Below are positions 6,455 to 14,001 of a DNA stretch of 15,431 nt, one piece after another. The stretch's first letter is position 1, and every line of letters begins with the position of its first letter. Made by a program: the position numbers and the translations under genes. Origin of the DNA: Bifidobacteriaceae bacterium. GTDB taxonomy: Bacteria > Actinomycetota > Actinomycetes > Actinomycetales > WQXJ01. The notes beneath the pieces are model-generated. The model was given only the letters and a program-made list of their open reading frames with translations. It searched no databases and was not told the origin of the DNA. Location: contig JAITIG010000176.1 in NCBI GenBank assembly GCA_031279575.1, positions 1 through 15,431 of the forward strand. The letters run 5' to 3'.

Positions 6455-7741
6455 CTAGACGCCGGACCACAAATCCGCCGCCGCCCCCGCCCCGCCCACC
6501 AGCCGGCGGTGCTCCAGCAGCGCCGAGGCGTCGGTCAAGGCGGCCACCTGGTCCACCACGGCGCGCTGGCGGCCGGCCGCGTCGCCCGCCTGAAGGTACC
6601 AGTGGCGGAACTCGACCGCCAAGCTGCCCGGCGCGCCCGCCGCCAAAGCCTCGAACAGCTCCGCCAGCACCCGGCGCTGGTGGACGTAGACCGGGTCCTC
6701 CAGGCGCGGCTCCATGACGTAGACGGCGGCCAAGGCCTTGAGCACGGCGATCTCCGCCCGGGTGGCCAGGGGGACCACCACATCGGCGGCGTAGCGGGTC
6801 AGCCGGCCCGGCCCGAAGGCGGCCCGGGTGGCGGCCTCGGCCGCCAGCACAAACCGCCCGATCAGCTCCGAGGTGAGGTTCTTCAGCGCCGCCAGCGACT
6901 GGTGCCGGCCGTCCCAGTGGCGCGGCCAGTAGTCCAAGGCGGCCAGGCGCCGGGCCGCGCCGGCCAGGGCCCCGGGCGGCAGGGCGCCGTAGCGTTGGCC
7001 GGCCAAAGCCACCACCGCCGCCTGCTCCGGGGCGGAGGCCAACGCGCCCGGCGGGATGGCCGCCCCGACGATGCCGTCCTCGACATCGTGCACCGAGTAG
7101 GCGATGTCGTCCGCCAAGTCCATCACCTGCGCCTCGACGCAGCGGGCCAGCGGCGGCGCGCCCTGGCGCACCCAGTCGAAAACCTCCGCCTGCCCGGCGT
7201 AGAAGCCGAACTTGGCCGGGTCCGCCCCCGCCGGCGCCTCGCCCTGGGGCCAGGGGTATTTGATGGTGGCGTCCAAGCTGGCCCGGGTCAGGTTCAACCC
7301 GGCCGAGCCGGCCGGCCCGTAGACCTTCGCCTCCAGGCGGGTCAGCAGCCGCAGCGTCTGGGCGTTGCCCTCGAAACCGCCGATCGGCCGGGCCGCCTGG
7401 GCTAGGGCGCGCTCGCCGTTGTGGCCAAATGGCGGATGCCCCAGATCATGCGCCAAGCAGGCGGCGTCGACTATCTCCGGGTCGCAGCCCAGCGCCTTGC
7501 CCAGCTCCCGGCCCACCTGCGCCACCTCCAGCGAGTGGGTCAGGCGGGTGCGGATGAAGTCATCCCCCGCTGGGTCGTCCAAGCGCCGCCACGGCGTTCT
7601 GACCTGGGTTTTCGCTCCCAGGCGGCGCAGCGCCGCCGAGTGCAGGACACGCGCCCGGTCGCGTTCGAACTCCGTCCGCGCGGACTGTTTCGAGGTCTCC
7701 GGCACCATGCGCTGCGCATCGGCCCACCCGTAAGGCTGCAT
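6455..7741 (-). CDS. dgt: deoxyguanosinetriphosphate triphosphohydrolase-like protein
   Basis: An HD-superfamily metalloenzyme that splits dNTPs into deoxynucleosides and triphosphate, so it helps set dNTP pools. The 428 residues carry the family pattern: RDRARVLHSAALRRLGAKTQ (28-47), RTRLTHSLEVAQ with metal ligand His69, the HD pair His98-Asp99 in AHDLGHPPFGHNGE, and a later aspartate in MDLADDIAYSVHDVEDG (207-223). Length and motif spacing suit the actinobacterial Dgt-like group. Its position directly before dnaG on the same strand is a common actinobacterial arrangement. The ATG at 7739-7741 has no Shine-Dalgarno; TAGCGT lies six bases upstream, which would give a leaderless mRNA. A second Met at residue 12 is a less likely start. 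Nucleotide preference cannot be read from sequence. Confidence 0.95.
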   Translation of the reverse strand: MQPYGWADAQRMVPETSKQSARTEFERDRARVLHSAALRRLGAKTQVRTPWRRLDDPAGDDFIRTRLTHSLEVAQVGRELGKALGCDPEIVDAACLAHDLGHPPFGHNGERALAQAARPIGGFEGNAQTLRLLTRLEAKVYGPAGSAGLNLTRASLDATIKYPWPQGEAPAGADPAKFGFYAGQAEVFDWVRQGAPPLARCVEAQVMDLADDIAYSVHDVEDGIVGAAIPPGALASAPEQAAVVALAGQRYGALPPGALAGAARRLAALDYWPRHWDGRHQSLAALKNLTSELIGRFVLAAEAATRAAFGPGRLTRYAADVVVPLATRAEIAVLKALAAVYVMEPRLEDPVYVHQRRVLAELFEALAAGAPGSLAVEFRHWYLQAGDAAGRQRAVVDQVAALTDASALLEHRRLVGGAGAAADLWSGV

Positions 7742-7770
7742 GCAGGCACGCTATCAGCCCCTATACCCTT
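7742..7770. promoter_or_regulatory. compact divergent promoter region for dgt and the ABC exporter
   Basis: Only 29 bases separate the dgt ATG (minus strand) from the first possible start of the ATPase gene (GTG at 7771). On the minus strand TAGCGT (7748-7753) lies six bases before the dgt ATG. On the plus strand TATACC (7762-7767) lies nine bases before a second GTG at 7777. Both are spaced as -10 elements of leaderless transcripts. No good -35 is visible on either side, so this is tentative. Confidence 0.4.
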
Positions 7771-8688
7771 GTGGGCGTGGATCCCAACAGGCCAAGCCCG
7801 CCCCCGCCGGACGGCGCCCGCCCGCTGGTGGATGCGGCAGGCGCGCCCGCCCAGCCGCCCGATGCCGCCGCGGGCGAGCGCCCCACCCTGCTCAGCGCCC
7901 ACAAGATCTCGAAAGTGTTCTGGATTAGGGGGGCCAAGAAGCCGCTGCGCGTCTTTAGCGGGGTGTCTTTGACTTTGCGGGCCGGGGAGATGCTGGCCTT
8001 GGTCGGCCCCTCCGGCTCCGGCAAGTCCACCCTGCTGCGCTGCCTGGCCGGGCTCGAACCGGTCACCGAGGGCCACGTGGTGCTGCTGCAAACCAATTTG
8101 TCGCGCGCCAGCCGCGGCGCCATCGCCGCCATGCTGCGCGAGGATGTCGGCCTGCTGATGGTCAACCCGCCGTTGGTGCCGTCGCTGACCGCCCTGCAAA
8201 ACGTTGAGCTGCCGGGCCTGCTGGCCTCCCGCTCGGCCTGGTCCAACCGGGAGCTGGCGCTCAAAGTGATGGGCCAGCTTGGCGCCCGCGACCTGGCCTC
8301 CAAGGTGCCCGACCAGCTCACCCCGCCGCAGGCGGCGCGGGTGGCGCTGGCCCGGCTGGTGACCCAGAGCCCGCGCATCGCCTTCGCCGACGAGCCGACC
8401 GGCCGGCTGGGCATCGAGGACTCCGATTTGGTGCTGGGCCGGCTCAAGCAGCTGGCCGAGGGCGGCTGCGCTGTGGTGCTGGCCACCCACGACCTGCACT
8501 TGGCGGCCCAAGCCGACCGCGTCATCACCATCATCGACGGCGCCACCCGGGCCACCTTGGAGCGGCCCACCGCCTATGAGATCCTGGCCAGCCTGGAGCA
8601 GGGGGCGCGGGCCGAGCCGAAACCCGCGCCGGGCGAGCCGCCCGGCGGCGCGCCCGCAGAGCCCCAGGCGCCCGGCGAGGCGCCATGA
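7771..8688 (+). CDS. ABC transporter ATP-binding protein (MacB/LolD-like, degenerate signature)
   Basis: Cytoplasmic ATPase partner of the FtsX-like permease encoded next. It is 305 residues long counted from GTG 7771; GTG 7777 is an equally good start. The ABC domain spans about 40-265: Walker A GPSGSGKST (79-87), Walker B with catalytic Glu in IAFADEPTG (203-211), and the switch His240 in LATHD. Three usual motifs are altered: LSGGQ is LTPPQ (183-187), the Q-loop glutamine is Val131 (GLLMVNPP), and the D-loop is GRLG instead of GNLD. Residues 1-38 are Pro/Ala-rich, and the C-terminal ~35 residues form a Pro/Glu/Ala tail. Such ATPases usually drive mechanotransmission or export of lipids, peptides or drugs. 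The substrate is unknown. Its stop overlaps the permease start. Confidence 0.88.
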   Translation: MGVDPNRPSPPPPDGARPLVDAAGAPAQPPDAAAGERPTLLSAHKISKVFWIRGAKKPLRVFSGVSLTLRAGEMLALVGPSGSGKSTLLRCLAGLEPVTEGHVVLLQTNLSRASRGAIAAMLREDVGLLMVNPPLVPSLTALQNVELPGLLASRSAWSNRELALKVMGQLGARDLASKVPDQLTPPQAARVALARLVTQSPRIAFADEPTGRLGIEDSDLVLGRLKQLAEGGCAVVLATHDLHLAAQADRVITIIDGATRATLERPTAYEILASLEQGARAEPKPAPGEPPGGAPAEPQAPGEAP

Positions 8689-10076
8689 TCGCGGTCTTGT
8701 GGCGCGAGGTGATGACCGGCGCCCGGCTTTGGATCGCCGCCGGGCCGCTCATCGGGCTCACCGCCGGCCTGCTCACCATCGTCTTCTCGCTGCGCTCGCT
8801 GGGCGAGTCGCTGGCCGAGGAGGAAGTCGGCCTGATGGACCAGTACGACGCCACCCTGCTGGCTTTCATCTTGCTAACAGCTTTGGGCGCGACCACGGTG
8901 GCGGTCTACCAGGCGGCCATGCGGACGCGCCGGCGCAGCGCCTACCTGGCCATCGCGGGGCTGGCGCCGTCCAACGCCGCCGCCCACTTCACACGCCAAG
9001 TGCTGGCGGTTTGCACCGCGGCCAGCCTGGCCGGGATCGGCGTGGGCTGGGCCAGCGCGCCCGCCGCCAGCCGTTTCATCGCCTGGGCCTCATCCGGCCG
9101 GGCCGATTTGGTGGGGCGCACCGACACCCACGCCATCGTCGGGGCGGCCGTCATCAGCTTCGGCTTGACGCTGGTGGCCTCCACCCGGGGCGCCCAGGTG
9201 GCGCGCGGCGTCGAGGCGATCGAGGCGCTCAAAGCGCTGCCCTTCAGGCCGCGCCGGGGCGGCCGCTGGCGCGCCCGGGCCGGGCTGGCCTCCGGCGCGG
9301 GGGCGCTGGCGGCGGGGGCGCTGACCGTCTACCTGCCCAGCCTGGGGGAGTTCGGCGACAGCCCGGTCGGGGCCGCCAACGCGGCCGCCACCTGGGCGGC
9401 GGTGATGACAGCGCTGCTGGCGGTCTTCTTCGCGCTGACGGCGCCGGTGTACTGCCCGTTCTTGATCCGGGCCTGGACCTTTTTCATCCCCGAGCGGCGC
9501 ATGCCGGCTCTGTTCTTGGGCCGCCGGGGCGCCGCCTACCAGGCCGGCCGCTCGCTGGAGGCCTTCAACGTCATCCTGGTGGGGGTGCTGGTGGTGGGGG
9601 CGACCATCTCGATCTACTTCGCCCGCAGCGCGCTTGACCCGGCCGGGCGGGGCTGGGTGGAGACGCGCGACGTCTCCGGGGTGGTGCTGGCCGCGGTGCC
9701 GCTGCTTATCGCCATGACCGGCTCGACCATGACCGTGCTGGCCACCGCCCGCGGCCGGGAGGCCGAGTCGCAGGTGCTGCGCCTGTCCGGCGCCACCTCG
9801 CGGCAGGTTTTGGTGGCGGGCTTCGCCGAGGCCTTCATCTTGGCGGTCACCGCCACCGGGGTGGCGCTGATCGGCGTGGCCCTGGTGGGGCTGAGCATGG
9901 GGGTGGGCCTGGCCCGGGTGGACGGCTCGGCCGGCTGGCCCGGCACCTTGGGCTTCGACCCGCTGGTGTGGCTGGCGCCGCTGGGCGTGACCGCGTTTGG
10001 CATGGCCCTGGTGACCGCCGCCACCTTGCCCTCCCTGGTCAAAGGCCTGCGCGGGCCGGCCGGCCGGCCCCAGTGA
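8685..10076 (+). CDS. FtsX-like ABC transporter permease
   Basis: This 463-residue integral membrane protein is the permease half of the exporter. About ten hydrophobic segments can be seen (near residues 15-35, 57-77, 106-124, 150-166, 200-216, 235-255, 295-312, 331-352, 376-404 and 428-448). They arrange as two FtsX-type halves. Each half has a cytosolic coupling segment of the typical kind: TRRRSAYLAIAGLAPSNAAA (81-100) in the first and GREAESQVLRLSGATSRQ (357-374) in the second. ARGVEAIEALK (173-183) matches the post-helix motif seen in FtsX/MacB permeases. No large periplasmic-type domain is present, unlike MacB or LolC. The ATG overlaps the ATPase stop (ATGA), with GGCGAGG just upstream, implying translational coupling. 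The role is unknown; export of a surface lipid or peptide, or antibiotic resistance, are possibilities. Confidence 0.85.
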   Translation: MIAVLWREVMTGARLWIAAGPLIGLTAGLLTIVFSLRSLGESLAEEEVGLMDQYDATLLAFILLTALGATTVAVYQAAMRTRRRSAYLAIAGLAPSNAAAHFTRQVLAVCTAASLAGIGVGWASAPAASRFIAWASSGRADLVGRTDTHAIVGAAVISFGLTLVASTRGAQVARGVEAIEALKALPFRPRRGGRWRARAGLASGAGALAAGALTVYLPSLGEFGDSPVGAANAAATWAAVMTALLAVFFALTAPVYCPFLIRAWTFFIPERRMPALFLGRRGAAYQAGRSLEAFNVILVGVLVVGATISIYFARSALDPAGRGWVETRDVSGVVLAAVPLLIAMTGSTMTVLATARGREAESQVLRLSGATSRQVLVAGFAEAFILAVTATGVALIGVALVGLSMGVGLARVDGSAGWPGTLGFDPLVWLAPLGVTAFGMALVTAATLPSLVKGLRGPAGRPQ

Positions 10077-10161
10077 GGGCAACCCCGGCGGCGGCGGGGG
10101 CGGGCCGGCCGGCGCCCAAGCTGGCGGCGGCGCCGCCCGGGCGCGACGCCGCCATCGCCAC

Positions 10162-10204
10162 CGCCTGGGGGGCCGGCCACGCGCTGGAGCCGGCCCCCCT
10201 GGCG
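10162..10204. terminator. hairpin between convergent permease and surface-protein genes
   Basis: GGGGGGCCGGC (10167-10177) pairs perfectly with GCCGGCCCCCC (10189-10199) around an 11-base loop. After a T-T mismatch the stem continues four more pairs (10162-10165 with 10201-10204). It lies 86 bases after the permease stop and 17 bases before the convergent stop at 10221, so it can serve both genes. The rest of 10077-10220 is GC-rich sequence in which I see no gene. Confidence 0.6.
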
Positions 10205-10220
10205 CGCGCCGGGGCGGCGC

Positions 10221-13200
10221 CTACACCGCCCGCCGGGGGCGGCGCCGCGCCTTGGCCAGCAGCGCCAGCCCCGCCGCCACCAAAGCCCCGGCCAGGCCGC
10301 CCGCCCAGCCCGCCGCCGCCCCGGTGAGGGCCAGGGCGGGCGGATCGGCCGGGTCGATCGGCACATCGACCGGGGTGGAGGTGCAGCGCCCAACCGCGTA
10401 GGCGGAGCAGCTGCGCGGCCCGTCGGCCGGGGTGTAGCCGCGCTCGAGGACCACGTTGGTCAGCACCCAGTCCTCGATCTCGGCTTCTGGGCGGACTTGG
10501 ACCTTGTATTTGACGTTGGCCTCCTGGCCCGCCGCCAACTGGCCGGCCAAGCCGATCACCGCCGCCCCCGCCTCGTAGTCGACCGCGATGGCCGGGTTGT
10601 CGCTGACCGGCGGCGCCACGATCGCGCCATCGTCCAGCGCGCCGGCCAGATCGTCGACCAGGTTGACCGTCTGGGCCAGCGCGCCGGTGGCCCGCAGCTG
10701 GATGGTGTACTCGACCTGCTCGCCCGGTTTGGCCCGCTTCGGCGCGGCGGATTTGGCCACGGCCAACTCCCCCACCGGGGTGCGGGTGGTGACCCCGGAA
10801 GGCGCCACCACGTTCTCCAGGACCGAATCGCCCCGCGCCTCGGGCGGGCGCACCTGGGCCTGGTAGGCCACCACCGCCACCGCGCCAACCGGCAGCAGCC
10901 CCGAGATGCGCAGCTGGCCGCCCTCGCGCCGCGCCGCCAGCGCGCCCGCGGCGGCGAGGTCCACCTCGCCCACATCGGCGTCGTCCAGGACGCCGGTCAA
11001 ATCATCCACCTCGGCCACCTCGACCTCGGCGCCGCCGGTGTTGGCGAACGAAAGCCTGAACGTCACCACCGCTCCGGCCTGAGCCTCCGCCCCCGGCGGC
11101 TCAATGGCGGCTTCCTTTGCCACCCGGTAGGCCAGCACCGGCGTGCAGGTGGTCAAAGGGTCGTCCTGGCGGCACTCTAGCGGCGGCGGGCACGGGCCTT
11201 CGGCGCAGGCCCCCAGCAGGGCGTTGACCAGCACGCCGTCGCCGGCGCCGGCCTGGCCGGCCGGGCCGGGGCGCGGCGAGACCACCGCGGTGTAGGCCAC
11301 GGTGGCTTTGGCCCCGGCCGCCACCGACCCGCCCAGCACCAGGCTGGCCCCCTCCAGCCGCGCCGTCAGGCCGGCCCCGGAAACCACCGGGGCGCCCTTC
11401 AAGGCGGCGTCGTCCAACACGCCGGACAAGTCGTCGGTCCAGGCCACCGGCGCGGCCGCCTGGCCCCTGGAGTTGTCCAAGGTGACGAGGTAGCGGACCT
11501 CATCGCCCGGCTCGGCTTGGGCGGGCTCGGCCCGCTTCGACAGGTGCAGGTCGCTGCCGGGGACCGCGACCCGGGCTTTGGCGCCGGGGGTTTGGTCGAT
11601 CACGTCCTCCGGGTAGATCCAGGCGGTGTTGTCCAACAGCAGGTCGGCCGCGCCGGGCGCGTAGGCCACGGTGTAGCTGATGGCCTGTTTGGCGCCCTGG
11701 GCCAGCGGCCCCGACCAGGTGATGGTCTGGGCCTGGGCGTCCCAGCGGGCGCCCGGCGGGCTGATCGAGGCGACGTCGAGCACGGAATCGTCCAGCACCT
11801 GCGACAAATCGTCCACCACCCGCGCTGGGTCGGCCTCGGTGTACGCCGCCTGGCCGATGTTCGTCAGGGTGACGGTGTAGCGCGCCACCTGGCCGGAGGT
11901 GTGGACCGCCGCCACATCGGCCGTCTTTTCGACCTGCAAGCCGGGCAGCGGCACCTCGGCCCGCCTCTTGGCGCCGTCGCACAATGACGTCACCACCCGG
12001 ACGCCGTCGTCGCTTGGGGCCGGGCAGGGGCCGGTGGCGGCCGTGTTGACGCGGCTGGCCTCAAAACCGGGCAGGACCCGCCCCGAGTAGGTCAAGGTGG
12101 CGGTCTCGCCCGGCGCCAGCGGCCCGCTCCAGGTCAGCTTGCCCTCGGCGAAGGCGGCCGCGGCCGCGGCCGGGCTGGTGGAGGCGCTGTAGGCGGTGGC
12201 GCTGTAGCGCCAGTCGTCCATGCGCAGCGGCAGGGTGTCGACCATGACGGCCGGGGCGGCCTGGGTGAAGGCGGCCGTGCCGGTGTTTTTGACCTTGACG
12301 GTGTACTCGATGCGGCGCGCCCCGCCCTGGGCCGGGCGCAGCTCGCCCGCCTTCGATTCGACCGACAGCTCGCGGCTGGCCAGCTCGCGGCTGGCCACCA
12401 GGGCGGCATCGGCCGACAGATCGTTCCAAATGTTGAAGGAGATGCCGGCCGCGTTGCCCCAGCTGTCGTCGTTCGCGCCGCCGGGCGGCACGTCCCAGCC
12501 GTGCAGGTGGCCGGTCTGCGCCACGCCCTCGGGTGGGGTTTTGACCAGCTTCGGCTCGGTGGTCAAGGTGGCCAGCGGGTTTTGGCCCGCCGGGTTGTGC
12601 GCCTCGACATCGGAGTCGTCCCAGTGGATGTTGGGCAGCACCGGCTGGCCGCCGTTTTGGGCCACCTGGTAGCCCGCCAGCTGCTCGATGCGCACCCCGC
12701 CGGTCAGCTGCTCGACATCGCCCAAGACCAGGCTGTAGCGGTTGCCCCGCACCAGTTGGACCATGACCTTGGGTTTGGCGGACCGCCCGACCGCCTGGCC
12801 CGCCGCGTCGCGGCCGTCCCAGCGCCACACCAGCGGGTCCGCGGCGGTGGTGAGCTTCTCCAAACGCTCAACCACATCGGCCGCGTCCGCCAGGTCGCCG
12901 TCGCCGTTGACGTCGGCGCCAACCTGGTAGGTGCCCTTGAAGGCGCCCAGATCCAAGGTCGCCTCGACAGCGTAGGGCCGGGCCGGGTCGGCCGGCTCGA
13001 GCGCGGCCAGCTGGGCCACCCTGGGCGTCTCGGGGACCTGGTAGCGCGGGTAGACGGGCCCGTCCCAGCCTTCGGCCGCGGTCAGCGCCTCGGGCAGGTC
13101 CGCGGCCGGGCGGTCGGGGAAGATGAGGAATTTGCGCCCGCACGGGTTCGACTCGGCGGGCTGGGTGACGTAGGCGGGGGCGCTGTAGAAGCCCGTGTGG

Positions 13201-13952
13201 GTGGAGGACTTGTCCGACGGCCGGCAGGTGGCGGCCTCGTAGATCCCGACCGAGTCCGCCTGCATCCCAGAGGAGATGCCGTGGAAGCCGTGCATGTCGA
13301 CCCGGAACAAGGTGCCGTCGTCGCCCAGGACGTACTGGGTGGCCAAGTCGACCAGGCCGGCCTCGCCGAACTCATCCGGGTAGCGGGTCTGCCACCTGGT
13401 GTTCTGCTCGGCGGTGAAGGCGGTGGTGAAGACCCGCCCCACCACGTCCGCGCCGGCCGCCGTCACCCACAGGTCCTTGCGGTAATAGATCTGGGCGCCG
13501 TCCGCCACCAGGTTGGGCGAGTCCCACACCGCGCTGTAGACGCCGTCGCGCGGCGCCGCCGCGCTGGCCTCGCACTTCGACTCCGCCCCGGTGGCCAGGC
13601 AGGAGCCGACCACCGCGCCGCCGGGCGCGAGCAGCTGGACCCGCATCTGCGGCGTGGCCGGCAGGTAGGCCAGCAGCGGGTTGGGCGCGCCCGAGGCGTC
13701 GCGGTGGATGCCCTCGACCACGCCGCGGACGACCTCCCCTTGCTTGGCGTAGACGCGCCAGGTGTCGCTGGTCCTGGCCGATCCGGTCGCCGCCGACCAG
13801 TCGTAGACCTTGTTCACCCCCTCGATGCCGGGGCGGTGGTGGGTGGTCGCGGCGCTGGCGCCGGGAGAGGGGGCCGCCAGGGCCAAACCCCCGGCGGCCA
13901 GCGCGGCCACCGTCGCGGCCGCCACGCGCGATCTCAGTTTCGAGTGGTACAT
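10221..13952 (-). CDS. large LAxTG-anchored cell-surface protein with DUF11-like repeats
   Basis: This 1243-residue protein should be exported and sortase-anchored to the cell wall. It has a signal peptide (1 to about 35, ending GASAA) and an unassigned region of about 490 residues. That region contains the acidic loop DVNGDGDLADAAD at 347-359 and then WRWDGRDAAGQAVG, which resembles FlgD-like or calcium-binding beta modules. Five DUF11-like repeats follow (about 528-1195), several with a DDL-x3-LDD signature. The C-terminus is LALTG (1207-1211), a hydrophobic stretch, then RRRPRR, the layout expected for a class E sortase substrate. All 12 cysteines fall in close pairs. AAGGGAAG, four bases before the ATG, supports the start. 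No sortase gene is in the window. A ligand or adhesive partner cannot be inferred from sequence; similar repeats are common in adhesins and pilus-like proteins. Confidence 0.88.
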   Translation of the reverse strand: MYHSKLRSRVAAATVAALAAGGLALAAPSPGASAATTHHRPGIEGVNKVYDWSAATGSARTSDTWRVYAKQGEVVRGVVEGIHRDASGAPNPLLAYLPATPQMRVQLLAPGGAVVGSCLATGAESKCEASAAAPRDGVYSAVWDSPNLVADGAQIYYRKDLWVTAAGADVVGRVFTTAFTAEQNTRWQTRYPDEFGEAGLVDLATQYVLGDDGTLFRVDMHGFHGISSGMQADSVGIYEAATCRPSDKSSTHTGFYSAPAYVTQPAESNPCGRKFLIFPDRPAADLPEALTAAEGWDGPVYPRYQVPETPRVAQLAALEPADPARPYAVEATLDLGAFKGTYQVGADVNGDGDLADAADVVERLEKLTTAADPLVWRWDGRDAAGQAVGRSAKPKVMVQLVRGNRYSLVLGDVEQLTGGVRIEQLAGYQVAQNGGQPVLPNIHWDDSDVEAHNPAGQNPLATLTTEPKLVKTPPEGVAQTGHLHGWDVPPGGANDDSWGNAAGISFNIWNDLSADAALVASRELASRELSVESKAGELRPAQGGARRIEYTVKVKNTGTAAFTQAAPAVMVDTLPLRMDDWRYSATAYSASTSPAAAAAAFAEGKLTWSGPLAPGETATLTYSGRVLPGFEASRVNTAATGPCPAPSDDGVRVVTSLCDGAKRRAEVPLPGLQVEKTADVAAVHTSGQVARYTVTLTNIGQAAYTEADPARVVDDLSQVLDDSVLDVASISPPGARWDAQAQTITWSGPLAQGAKQAISYTVAYAPGAADLLLDNTAWIYPEDVIDQTPGAKARVAVPGSDLHLSKRAEPAQAEPGDEVRYLVTLDNSRGQAAAPVAWTDDLSGVLDDAALKGAPVVSGAGLTARLEGASLVLGGSVAAGAKATVAYTAVVSPRPGPAGQAGAGDGVLVNALLGACAEGPCPPPLECRQDDPLTTCTPVLAYRVAKEAAIEPPGAEAQAGAVVTFRLSFANTGGAEVEVAEVDDLTGVLDDADVGEVDLAAAGALAARREGGQLRISGLLPVGAVAVVAYQAQVRPPEARGDSVLENVVAPSGVTTRTPVGELAVAKSAAPKRAKPGEQVEYTIQLRATGALAQTVNLVDDLAGALDDGAIVAPPVSDNPAIAVDYEAGAAVIGLAGQLAAGQEANVKYKVQVRPEAEIEDWVLTNVVLERGYTPADGPRSCSAYAVGRCTSTPVDVPIDPADPPALALTGAAAGWAGGLAGALVAAGLALLAKARRRPRRAV
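10320..10334 (-). other. LALTG cell-wall sorting motif
   Basis: Residues 1207-1211 read LALTG, followed by about 20 hydrophobic Ala/Gly/Leu residues and a basic tail. LAxTG is the motif recognised by actinobacterial class E sortases, rather than the LPxTG of class A. The assignment rests on position and composition. Confidence 0.75.
10368..12371 (-). repeat. five tandem DUF11-like protein repeats
   Basis: Five beta-sandwich-type repeats of about 120-135 residues lie at roughly 528-660, 671-795, 802-935, 942-1060 and 1062-1195. Repeats 2-5 share a VDDLSxVLDD-type segment (VVDDLSQVLDDSV, WTDDLSGVLDDAA, EVDDLTGVLDDAD, LVDDLAGALDDGA), an upstream YTVTLTNIG-like strand and a downstream WSGPLAQGAKQAISYTV-like strand. 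Repeat 1 is divergent, with LPLRMDDW in place of the DDL segment. Divergence between copies is high, so this is an old duplication. Confidence 0.75.
12366..12395 (-). repeat. perfect 15-bp tandem duplication inside the surface-protein gene
   Basis: CAGCTCGCGGCTGGC occurs twice back to back (12366-12380 and 12381-12395). In the protein it gives the doubled ASREL at residues 520-529, at the boundary between the N-terminal region and the first DUF11-like repeat. The exact identity suggests a recent slippage event. Confidence 0.85.
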
Positions 13953-13983
13953 GTGCTTCCCTTCGCGGGTCTAGGGGCTCGGT

Positions 13984-14001
13984 GACCGCGCGGACGCGGT
14001 C
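13984..14001. promoter_or_regulatory. inverted repeat upstream of the surface-protein gene
   Basis: GACCGCG (13984-13990) and CGCGGTC (13995-14001) form a perfect 7-bp inverted repeat around four bases, beginning 31 bases before the ATG at 13952. It could be an operator or a 5' leader hairpin. The rest of the 147-base gap (13953-14099) should hold the promoter, but I cannot identify a convincing -10/-35 pair. Confidence 0.4.

Noticed and set aside
4556..7405. 949-residue open frame on the plus strand across dnaG and dgt
   Set aside because: It runs antisense through two conserved housekeeping genes and gives a His/Gln/Arg/Pro-rich translation without motifs. Lack of stops follows from GC content.
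9968..10327. 119-residue plus-strand frame across the permease end and following gap
   Set aside because: Ala/Pro-rich low-complexity translation out of frame with the permease, running across a terminator hairpin and into the convergent gene.
12501..13985. 494-residue plus-strand frame antisense to the surface-protein gene
   Set aside because: Composition is shadow-like and it covers the signal peptide and start region of a strongly supported gene; no ribosome binding site or domain.
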